Shown here: positions 38,237-48,900 of the stretch, piece after piece
Layout: each line of letters starts with the position of its first letter
How positions within the stretch are numbered: position 1 is the stretch's first letter
Assembly (NCBI GenBank): GCA_008921705.1
Contig: VFFE01008410.1
Span: 943,957 to 1,007,956 of the forward strand
Origin: Burhinus oedicnemus
Taxonomy: Eukaryota; Chordata; Aves; Charadriiformes; Burhinidae
Direction of reading: 5' to 3'
DNA length: 64,000 bases
Notes under the pieces: generated by a model
The model's input: the letters and a program-made list of their open reading frames with translations, nothing else
Told to the model about the DNA's origin: nothing
Database searches by the model: none
Position numbers and translations under genes: made by a program

Positions 38237-38476
38237 GTAGGTTTTCTCACAGCAGTGTCATTAACCACTTCCTTATACTTCCATTGTTTGTTTAAAGCAA
38301 CAAGTCAAAAGCTATAATTTTGTTTTTTGCTAATCAGAGAGGAATGAGAATCACTGTTCATGTTACCTTTGAAAGATGTCCAGATTCAAAGCACGTCACT
38401 TTCAGACACATAGGCAAATGAGTCTGTCACACCTTTCCAGCTCTCAGCCCCTCCAGGCTATTAACCTGTTTCTTCT

Positions 38477-39027
38477 CCCCTTGTACTCAGCACTGTTGAG
38501 GCCCCACCTCAAATACTGTGTTCAGTTTTGGGCCCCTCACTACAAGAAAGATATTGAGGTGCTGGAGCCTGTCCCGAGAAGGGCAATGAAGCTGGTGAAG
38601 GCTCTAGAGCACAAGTCTCATGAGGAGTGGCTGAGGGACTGGGGTTGTTTAGCCTGGAGAAAAGGAGGCTCAGAGGAGACCTTATTGCTCTCTACAGCTA
38701 CCTGAGAGGAGGTTGTAGAGAGGTGGGGGTCGATCTCTTCTCCCAAGTAACAAGCAATAGGGCAAGAGGAAACTGCCTCAAGTTGCACCAGGGGAGGTTT
38801 AGATTGGGTATTAGGAAAAATTTCTTCACCAAAAGGGTTACCAAACATTGGAACAGGCTGCCCAGGGAAGTGGTGGAATCATCATCCCTGGGGCTATTTA
38901 AAAGATGTGTGGACATGGTGTTGAGGGACATGGTTTAGTGGTGGTTTTGGTAGTGTTAGGTATGTGGTTGGACTCGGTGATCTTAAGGGTCTCTTCCAAC
39001 CTAGGTGATTCTATGATTCTATGATTC
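38477..39027 (+). mobile_element. CR1 LINE copy IV, 3' fragment
   Basis: Forward CR1 beginning within the C-terminal part of ORF2 ([21 protein letters not shown]) and continuing through [19 protein letters not shown], with a frame break near 38620-38650, to [20 protein letters not shown]. Its 3' end is GTGATTCTATGATTCTATGATT. The translation is nearly the same as the corresponding part of copy I, so both come from one subfamily. The 5' end is truncated. No target duplication is evident. Confidence 0.93.
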
Positions 39028-42000
39028 ATGGTGCCAGGACTCTGCGTGCTGTAGGATGCATGTTGCCTTCAGCTCCCTTTCCTCAAGAGCTGCCTTGGTC
39101 CCAACAGCAGCTGTTGCCTTGCCAGATTGACCTACTGTCTTATTGTCACAGTACCTTCAATGTGCCTCTACCAGAAGGTGTTTGGTACAGCATGATGTAT
39201 TTCTCTTGTGCTCCTCTTGAGTTAGAGAGAAAAGCAAAGATATAGATGGATGCATGATCAGTGTGTTCCTGCAGAATATTTAGGGGCTAAACTCTAAGCC
39301 TTATGGGTTTGTGCAACACTGGCCTTGAATTCTTTCTCCTTGTTCTGTTTGTGTTTCTCCAAAAAAACATTTCTAGTTTGATGAGCTCCCTGCTCTAGTA
39401 CGCAGTTTCTCAATGATTCTTCTGGCAACATTTCTGTGTGGAGGAAATGCCTACGTAGATCCCATCATTCACTTGCCTCTGGCTTGGGAAAAAAGTGATG
39501 GTTTTGTCAGGAAAAAACTGCTATGGTTTTGAAATCATGGGCTCACAGAAAATAGAACTGGAGTTTACATTTGGGTTACTTCACCTTTTTCTGGGGTAGG
39601 ATCCCACTTCTAACACTTTTTTTCCCCTGACATATCCTTAAAAATCCTCACTGCTGCAGATTCCATCGCTGCCTATGACAGCTTAGTGCTTCATCATTAG
39701 AAAACATTCCTGAAAATGTAGCCTAATCTTCCAGACTTTTCCCTACTTGTCCTGTACTTAGTGGATATTCAGTACCTTCATCAATCTGTCATCCTTTAGC
39801 ATATTGCCACAGAACTATGCCATGTTTAAACTAAAGGATCACACTTCTTTCAGATATCTTCAAGTGGTTGTTGATTCTGCTCTTTGCTCTTCTCTGGCCT
39901 CAGCTCAATCCACATCTCTCCAGATGTGCGGTGGACCAGACTGGGCATATTTCTCTAGCTGAGCATGAGTAGAGAGAACAGCGGCATTGTTTCTGCGTGT
40001 CTACATTCATGTTTCCACTTCACCATACAGACTTCCATTATTTCTCAGCAGCCTGAGTAAGTCACACTCAGCTTGTGATCTGCTAGAGACAATAAGCCAC
40101 ATTCTTCTATCAGCCAGTCATTTCCAGTCCTCAGTTGAGGTAGCTGATAATTCCCACCAAACTGAAGGTCCTTGCCCTTGTCCCATCAAAGAGCACCCTG
40201 TTTATTCCTTCTTCTTGTCAAGAGATACATTTTCATTTTAGTTGTATCTTCTAAAAGTGGATATTGACTTTCTCTCTCCACTTTGTCCTGCTTACAGATT
40301 TTAACAGGGCCATTCGCTCTTCAGTACCTAACCCAAGAGAGAACCCTAGTGAATATTGTTTGATACATTCCTCAGTCTGCCGACCACTGGTGACTTATTC
40401 CTCAGGTTGCAGGCCAGCAGAGCACCATTTGTCAACAATTTCATCAAGACAATGTTTCTCTAATGTGCTTATGAAGAACGTTGTGTGAAACAACGTCAGG
40501 ACTACAGTGAAGATATGCATCATTTACAGCCTTTCCCCCTACATACAAAGCTAAGAGTAGAGAGGATTTGCCCTTGACACCTGCATATTGGCTATTTCTT
40601 ATCTCCTAGCTGCTTAAAATGAGATAGCTGGGCTATTTGTTACAACATTTTCCAGGGCAGGGAGTTACCTGAAATTTCCTGTGTCATTTTTCTTTCACTT
40701 TTGAAGACCAGTACATCTTTCTTAGTTTTCTGGAAAGTCATCATTCCTTCAGCGTCTCAGAGGCAGCTGCTTCAACCAGCTCCCTGTGTACTCTAAGGTG
40801 AACTTTATCAGATTCACTTATGTATAAACACCTGATTTCTCTGAATATTTCATATCCTGATATTTTCCTCTTCTATCTAAAACCCTTATACGTTTCTTGC
40901 TGATGTTAAGCCACTAACCCTTTGAGTAAAGACTCTATTAAATGGCACTAAATGCCTCAACCTTCCCAGCATCATCAGCTATTGTTTCTCCATCTAGACG
41001 AATAATAGAGCAGGCCTTTCCTTCGTTTTACTCTTATTATTCCTACTAAACAATTTATAGTTATTCTGCATTTCCTTTGTTAATATTGGCTCATATGGTA
41101 CCTATTGAGAGACTATTGTATTATCACAATAGACAAAAGCCACTATATTTTTTTAAGCAAAACATGGGGATGCAAGCAATTGCAATTATTATTAATAATC
41201 TAACTGCACCTCTGGTACTTGTTGATCTCCTTTCTAAGGTCTTGGTGCATGGTCTGTTGTTTTCCCTCAGAGGGGAACACAGTGTCTCTCCCACTTTGAT
41301 ACACAGCCCTGGGCTGCAATGGCCCAGCACTAATTGAGATTGTCTCAGCAGGACTAAGTGCTGTTTTGCACTTCTGTTCTTTCCAGAAGCAGTAACATGT
41401 TGTTAATAAACTGACCAGACAGCCTTCTTAAAGCCAAGTATTATTTATTTAGAACCAAGGCTTTTCAGAGAAAATCAATCTTTATGCAATAAGCTGTCTA
41501 CTCACATGTTTAGCTCAGTGGTTGTCTACACATGGTGATCTTGATAGGTCTAAGTTTCCAACAGACCCTCTCTGAGATCTGGGCACAGTAATGTGTTCCT
41601 TTAGCTCAAGGATCAACTCCCTCACCTTGGGGATGGAGACAAGTATGTTTTACAGAAAAACAGACTTTTACATCAACCTCTTTTCCAGAGATGAAAATGC
41701 TTTATAAATATTTTTTCATAGCTTTTGTTTCACCTGTTCCCAGCACTGGAAAGATGGTTTTCTAATACTGGGAGATGCAGCACAGAAAGAAGCTGTTGCC
41801 ATGGATCCCCCCCTGCCCCTCCTTCCCGTCCCACTGTGTTCATTTGGAAGCAATTTATCCAGATCCAGCTGTTGCTTTCCTGGTTGATTTTTTTTGCAGT
41901 GGCCTTCTATTAAGCAAAATCAATACAATTTTTACAGGATATGGATCTCATTGGCAAGATTGGATATAATGCTTCCAATGTTGCTGCATGGTAATTATTC

Positions 42001-45000
42001 AGCTTGGTGTCTTACATTATCCCTAGTATCATACATTATGAAATTAATTGTAATGACAGTAGTTTACTGCTCCAGGGAATGTGTTGCAGCTGTTCCAGAA
42101 AACTTCTTCACTTTATTGCCTAAAACGTATCTACATGGGCTAGTAAAAGATGGAATCCTAATTTTCCTCTTTTTTTTTTCTCCCTGTTCTGCATGTGCAC
42201 TTTCCGAGCTCCCTTTTCAGGTACTTCTGGCTTCTCAAAGGAAGGGAAAAAGGTCACACTGGGATGTTATCAGTCAGTGCTTTGAAAGGGGGGAAGGCTT
42301 CTTCAAAGGTTTAATATCACTTAGGTAACTCCCCTTAAAAGAACGTCTTTGGAATTTATTCTTCAAAGAGGAACTGTAGAGCGTGTGATGAAAAGGTCAT
42401 TCAAATGTTTATGATTGTAATGACCCACCACATACAAAGAAAAGAAAAATCAGCACATCAAAGCAGATATATTCTGTACTGGAATTGTAGTTACTGTAGT
42501 AAGTCCATATACAAATGCTGGTTGTACACCGAGAGACAAAGTGTGAGGCCATATGTTATTACGCCTGCTGAGAAGTCAGAGCGGTTGCTATAGCTGTGCA
42601 AGAATTATTAGCAAGTGTGGCTCTAGGTGCAAGGCCAGAATAGGGAGTGGATGATTATTGCTTAAAACTCGCTTTTTGGTTCTGAGGATACCAAAGTCAC
42701 ACAACAGGTGAATGAGAGGATTTATGGCTGGGCTGCCAAATTCTTTTTGGACAAAAAATGGTCTTGAAAATTTGAAAAGCTTTAAAATAAGGCCTGCAGC
42801 TGTTAAGTGAAAGGACAGGAAGAAAGTGGGCGGCGCAGAACTTCTTAGGATTTAACTGGAGGTAATCCTAAACTGTTCGACGCTCTTGCCAGCCAGCCTT
42901 TCCCTTTGTGCCTACGGACTTTCCTCTAAGTATTAAGAAGGAATATTTTTTTTTTCATAGACTATAATCTTGATGCAGTAAAACATTCTCAATGCTCAGA
43001 CATAACACTTCAGTACATGTGAATAATGCAGCCTTCCTGGGCTTCCCCTAATGCATCTAATTTACATAAACGAAGTATTGTGGTGTTAAAAGGGACTTCC
43101 TGCTGACTGCATGAGGTTAAACAGCTGCTGCTTGTGAATGGAAATAGGCTATTAAAATATCAGATGTGGATTTTATAGGAAAATTTTAAAGGAAACCATA
43201 AACACTCATTGAGACCACTGCTTATCCCTAGTATTTAGGCTAATCTGAAGGCAAGGGGAAGTTCTTGTGGCATAATTTTAGGATATTTACAGGGAAGCAA
43301 ATACTGCTACTTTCTAATAAATAGTTTGTACCTTGAATTTAGATGTATCAGTGTCTTTAGTTTACAAATTTTGCTAGCACTGACTAACTAGTGCTCTTTT
43401 TCACAAGTCTTAGTATGGATGTGCTTTTTTTTTTCATTGCACTTGAGTAGGATCTGGATTTCTGTGACAGTAGCCTGCAATAAACTCTATGATTCATCAT
43501 TCTGGATCTGGTTGATTCACTTCAGCTGTGGCCCTGAGTGAAAAATATTTAGTGAATAACACCGTTTAACAGATTTCATGATTTTCAAGCAATTTTCTCT
43601 TCCATAGACTACAACTTGGGACCAGTAAAACCCTCACGTCTTACAGCAGTAGGTCCTAATCTGGTAGGGACACATCCAACTTTTGAGATGCCATTCAGAA
43701 TCTGTCAGCATAATCAGAGGGCATGTTAAACATATTTACTCCTTCATCCTGATCAAGATGACAGACTGCATTGCAGAAAGTATACACACTGAGAGAAGCT
43801 TTTGTAAATGGACTGTGTGGTCTACCTTCCCTCTGAGCTCATGGTATTTGGGCCGGGAGTGCCAGGTGACTTACTATCTTCAGGGCTGCAGAAAGGGACC
43901 CAGCTCAGGGGACACTGAGAGGATGAGAAGAAACTAGAACTACCACCAGAGTTTGGAGGGACACTGATGAGATCCAGTATTTGGGAAGCTGTCATCTTCA
44001 GTCAGATAGAGCAGAGGAAGGTTGCTGGTATGGACATGGGGCTTTGGGAAGCATCTCAAGCCAGTCACAAGCCCTCCTTCTCCTAATTTGTATCCAAGCT
44101 GATTTCTTCCAATACATAGTTGAAAAGCCCATGTGTGCAGAATTGAGGCAGGTGCTAGAAAAGGGAAATTTGGAAATTTCAAAATGTGATGAGCTAACAG
44201 ATCAACCGTTCAAGTTGCAAGCTAGACGCTGCTGTTTGCCATCAGCGAAAAATCCTGACTGCAGGCAAGGCTACTGAGGTATGTTTAGAGCTACGGTCTA
44301 TGAAAGCCAATGGAGCCTACCCCAGGAATGATACAGTGCTGGCTGGCTACAGTGCAGTGTCTATTATGTCCTTGTGATACAAGCCATGAGACAGCGAGTA
44401 ACATATCTTCATCTAACAGCTCATACATAGATGAAACACTTGAGTACAAAAGTAGAACTGCTTACTGATTGTCATTGCAAAGCTCATACATCTCCGGCAC
44501 CGGTGGCAGCTTTTTGTATACAAGCTGCACTTTATAACCCTGGGTGGAATAAAGATCACACAGCAACTAAGATGCTATTAAAGCTTAAAGAGCAAATATG
44601 TGTTTGGCTTTATTTTGTTTTTCTTGCTCTTGCTACTGTGATCACTACAGAGCCAACTCTAAAAGATCAGTGTGAGAAAGCCGTACCACTCATGTAAAAT
44701 GTTTGTCTAAACCCTGACTGACTGATATTTCTTACTAATGATCCTATCATTATGAAGTCACACAGAATACTGTGCCCATTGTGACTGTTGAGGAAATACC
44801 TGTGGTATATGTTGTTGTGAAACAGAGAGAAAAAACAACCAGTTAGGCAGGAGCAAAGTCAAAAAAGGTCACAAGTTGAAGTTGGTATGTATTCAAATAG
44901 GCCAGGAAAACAAGAGTTGAAAGTAAGACAGGAAATATGCAACATACTAAGAAAACTGCAGACATTTAAAAATAGATATTTGGGTATTGAGATTTAGATG

Positions 45001-45372
45001 TTGAAATGCATCGATGTTAATTTAGCAGTAAATTTTAAGTTCACCCAGTTCAAGCCAGCTGTAGTACATCAGCTCAACTTTCTGTGCCTTGTAATAAATT
45101 TTGGCAGTTCAGCAGAAAATATCAGTAGTACAGCTATTCACTAACCTGCAGGAAACTAAATGAATTTGCGTGTTCCTGTAGAAGGATCTGCTCTCTCCAG
45201 CCAGGACCTGTAATATTGTCAATACAAAACTGTCTCACAGCGGAGCAGGAGGAAGTCTGTCATGACTGAACTTTGCCAGGGTCAAGTACAACTTGAGGGG
45301 GCTGAGCAGAGCTCTGGGGAAGAGAAGGCCTTTTTGGTATAAGGTATACAGAAAATTACTTATTTAAATATC
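39028..45372. other. Noncoding DNA, no supported gene
   Basis: A 144-codon open stretch on the plus strand (41894-42328) lacks any recognised domain or conserved-looking composition and spans a pyrimidine run, so I treat it as chance. A 20-base sequence at 41859-41878 repeats the window's first 20 bases exactly. No repeat family was recognised otherwise. Confidence 0.5.
45368..45372 (+). repeat. Target-site duplication of LTR 2 (left)
   Basis: ATATC directly before the LTR start, identical to 45967-45971 directly after its end. Confidence 0.92.
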
Positions 45373-45631
45373 TGCGCTGGTTTTGGCTAGGGTGGAGTTA
45401 ATTTTCTTCATAGTAGCTAGTATGAGGCTGTGTTTTGGATTTGTGCTGGAAACAGTGTTAATTACACAGGGATATTTTAGTTATTGATGAGCAGTGCTTA
45501 CAAAGTGTCAAGGCCTTTTCTGCTCCTCACCCCACCCCACCAGAGAGTAGCCTGGGGGTGCACAAAAGGTTGGGAGGGGACACAGCTGGGACAGCTGACC
45601 CCAACTGACCAAAGGGATATTCCATACCCTA

Positions 45632-45639
45632 TGACGTCA
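45632..45639 (+). promoter_or_regulatory. CRE palindrome in LTR 2
   Basis: Perfect TGACGTCA, ten bases upstream of the TATA box. It is the recognition site of CREB/ATF factors. The same octamer is kept in LTR 1, and a CGTCA half-site in LTR 3, which argues that it was part of the family's promoter. Confidence 0.65.
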
Positions 45640-45648
45640 TGCTCAATG

Positions 45649-45654
45649 TATAAA
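45649..45654 (+). promoter_or_regulatory. TATA box of LTR 2
   Basis: TATAAA between the CRE and the segment GATGGCGTTTTGTCTTCCC. It is the likely core promoter of the LTR in the plus direction. LTR 1 has lost this element. Confidence 0.65.
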
Positions 45655-45835
45655 GCTGGTGAAAGAAGAAGGAAGGGGGGACATTTGGAGTGATGGCGTT
45701 TTGTCTTCCCAAGTAACCATTACACACGATGGAGCCCTGCTTTCCTGGAGATGGCTGAACACCTGCCTGCTGATGGGAAGTAGCAAATGAATTCCTTGTT
45801 TTGCTTTGCTTGCTTACATGGCTTTTGCTTTACTT

Positions 45836-45841
45836 ATTAAA
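45836..45841 (+). terminator. Polyadenylation signal of LTR 2
   Basis: ATTAAA at the conserved position, roughly 185 bases after the TATA box, ahead of a pyrimidine-rich stretch. This is the expected R-region cleavage signal of the LTR. LTR 3 has the same hexamer at 28271-28276. LTR 1 has GTTAAA. Confidence 0.6.
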
Positions 45842-45966
45842 CTGTCTTTATCTCAACCCACAAGTTTTCTCACTTTTACTCTTTTGATTGTCTCCCCCAT
45901 CCCACTGGGGAAGAGTGAGCAAGTGGCTGCATGGTCCTAGTTGCCAGCTGGAGTTAAAGCACAACA

Positions 45967-45971
45967 ATATC
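45967..45971 (+). repeat. Target-site duplication of LTR 2 (right)
   Basis: ATATC immediately after the LTR end, matching 45368-45372. Confidence 0.92.
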
Positions 45972-48900
45972 ATAGAGGTAAAAAACAAAGCCAAGATCAG
46001 ACTTGCAGATGTGTCATTCTACACCGATCCTCAGGAGCTAGTTTTCCCAAAAGCATAATCTTAGGACTACTTGGAAATGAACACCCCAATTTTGTGCTGA
46101 AGAAGGATACCACTGACAGGATACCACATGCTTCCTTGGATTCATTCCCTTGGTATTTCATTGGCTGGGACAGCAGAGATGGGAGTTATGCTGAACACAG
46201 ACATCCTCAATCCATGGGTAGAACATGTTCATTATGTCTGCAGACCTCCCCTAGAGACCAAGCACAAAACTGTGCATGGATCAATGTTGAGCACTCGGTG
46301 GCAGCTCTCAGATCAAAATTAGATGTTAAGTTCCACTGAGAAGGTAATGAAGAAACTGTATGTCCTTGTTTGCCCCAGTCTTAAGGAAGAACCTTGCAAA
46401 GGTGCAGTCACTGCCAGGACAAAGAGGAACTAATGTATAGGAAATGTGGTGCCTGTAGGCCTAATTTCATTTTCTCCACATATGACTAAGTAGGTAAGAT
46501 GATAAATAGATGCTTTGGGGTTTTTTCTTCATGCTACTGTTATGTCAGTGTTGGTACAACAATAATAACATGATTTCACCAACAAACAGGTTCTCCCATA
46601 CTGTTTATGCCTTGAGGTACAGTTACATTGTGCCCATAGCCTGGTATGTCCTCAAGGTTGCAAGAGGTGGGTTGCCGTGTATGAACAATGGAATAATGTG
46701 ATCATGCTTATTTGAACTGATTGCAGTAAGATGTGTACTTTAATTTTACAGTATGATTTGTGGAGGGTTATGTAAAGAGAAACAAACAGATAAACCTGCA
46801 TTCAGATTTGCTTCACCATCAGAGGATTTATGCGCTCATGTACTTGATAGAAATTTGTCCCTAAGAGGGCTAAAGCAGAGTTAAAGCTTCAAAATAAAAC
46901 CTGAAATAGCACTTTCATATTTAAAATTCCTACACAGAGTGACTAGCACTCTCTTTCATACCCTGTCTAGAAGCAGAATAAATTCTGAAGCAGAAGTGAC
47001 AATTTCAGCGGATTATATAATTCTTCTTAATTTCATTTCTTATAAGCCACTGTTGGGTTTTGTGCCTAACAGCCACTTACCCCATCCTGAAACAAGAAGT
47101 AGTGAATTAAGCTTATATATAGCTCAGAAGCAAGTGAGTGATCCTTGTGGAATGATAGGTGAATGTAAACAGAGAAGATGCTTACTTGCTGCTGGTGTTC
47201 AAACTGCTCAATATTAACTTGGGAATATTGTGCCAACTGTTGCAAGGAACATTTCTGTAGTGTGAAGGAACACTTCACAGCAATGCCCTTATCAACACAC
47301 TGAAAGGGTTTCTAGAGCACTCCTTTGTCAGTTCCCTGACAAAACTTTCTATCATACAATGCTCTTTTTTGAGACATACATCTATAAAACTGACAGGAAA
47401 GAAAACAAATTGGCTTTTCCCCCTCCATCCATATATATAGATCATTGTGTTCCTGGCAATTCTCCAATGCCATCTCCTCCTCTTATTGGTATGTCTTTCT
47501 TAGAGACAAGTACTGCCTGGTGCTGAGTTGGGTGTTGTTCTTTTTATTAAAATTATAAAAAATATTTTACAAAAGCAATCTCTGAATTTTTTTCTCCCTT
47601 GATCTGAACATCTTGGTGTCTGAAGGTAGAGTCAGGGCTGGATTTCTCATAACAAGCTTTGATGAGGTAATATATCAGGTATGTTTCTGAATAGATCTAG
47701 TGTCAGGCTTACAGGACTCCTACAGTATAAATCATAATTCACGATAGATTCTTCCTCATCTACCCACTGGAGTCTGCAAAGTCTTTGCAATCTTCTTTCT
47801 CATTTACCCCATGATAGAAATGAATTGTACAAAATCATTAAGCCTCATTTCTCTCAAAGGCACAAGAAACATCAGGAAAATCTTGAGTCTCTTTTGTTTC
47901 TGAAAGCTGATTCTTAAGCTTTTTAATCCTTACTGGACAATGGCCACAAGCTGTGATAAATAAAACCTGCCTTTCAGCTATGGAATATTGGCATCCCCAA
48001 TTCTTCTGCTTTTTGGTTTAACTAGATGATAATGAAGATGAAAAAAAAACTTTCCAGGGCATCTGGTTGTTTTCATCCCAACTGGAAAAAAGGTCCTCTC
48101 TAAATCACCGAAGAAATGGTGGGTCAGAAAACTTCTCGAAGCCATGGGCTGAAAATTCCTACGAATGTTTACATTATTTATATTTATTTATATTAAATGA
48201 GAACTGATGGAAGGGACATAAAGTTTTCCTCTCTTCCTTAAACTTGCATTTTGTTAGTGTGAGAGCCTTTGCAAGGGGAGAGACTTTCATTTCACTTCTC
48301 CATATGTTTTGCTGCTTCCTCATTCATAGTTTTATAATGTCTCCCACCTAGGGAGACCGATAGGGGCATTGAGCTAACGATAATCCCATGAGAATGTTCT
48401 GTACTCTGAAGTGCCACACTGCAGAAAGTATCAAGCTGAGCTCATCAGAATATTTTCATAATTACATGGTATTATGTTGTTTGCCAAAGTCGAAGCAACT
48501 TGTGGAGATTCGTCAGTTCTGATGAAGTTTAAGAAGGGCACTGACTGAGGCTCTAGGATCTCTGGTGTTTTCTGATGAGAGAAAGAAAGAATAGGAAAGC
48601 TTAAAGCTAACCTTTCAAATCTGAAAATAAGCTTTTTGATGTAGTTTCATTTTGTCTGAGAACTTTGGTTTTGCCTCATCAAGAAACTATTTTTCCTGAA
48701 ACCTCAAAAGCTGTCAAAGTTAGAGTTAGCATCCTTGAGTCATCTCAGTTTTCAAAATCAATGAAAAAGCTTCCATAGGCACTAACGGGCTCTGAAACAA
48801 GTCCTCAGTGGAAGATGGCTGAAGTGCTATATACAAATTACTTCTCTCCTGTATTAACAAGCAGTTTTCTCAATTACACCACAAAATGAGTCAGTAGCAT

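Larger units (their letters stand above)
32164..38476. other. Mostly noncoding; candidate minus-strand exons inside
   Basis: AT-rich DNA between two CR1 copies. Three minus-strand exon candidates (32509-32442, 33353-33227, 35971-35889) and one plus-strand microexon candidate (38213-38236) lie here. Minus-strand 36580-36420 and 37150-37062 also show open, acceptor- or donor-linked segments, but their phases cannot be reconciled and I do not call them. A/C-rich sequence occurs at about 38017-38068. If the candidates are real, the rest is intronic. Confidence 0.4.
45373..45966 (+). mobile_element. Solo LTR 2, avian ERVL-type, well preserved
   Basis: This 594-bp LTR starts TGCGCTGGTTTTGGC and ends AAAGCACAACA, with perfect ATATC duplications. 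It has the full regulatory set: a CRE palindrome at 45632-45639, TATAAA at 45649-45654 and ATTAAA at 45836-45841, followed by TCTCAACCCACAAG. It is clearly homologous to LTR 1 along its length and more distantly to LTR 3. No retroviral internal region is present. The five-base duplication and the overall sequence fit the ERVL-class LTRs common in bird genomes. The exact subfamily needs a library comparison. Confidence 0.95.

Noticed and set aside
41894..42328. 144-codon plus-strand open frame
   Set aside because: No domain and no splice or promoter context, and it crosses a pyrimidine run coding for a phenylalanine string. Its length is expected by chance in 64 kb of AT-rich DNA.
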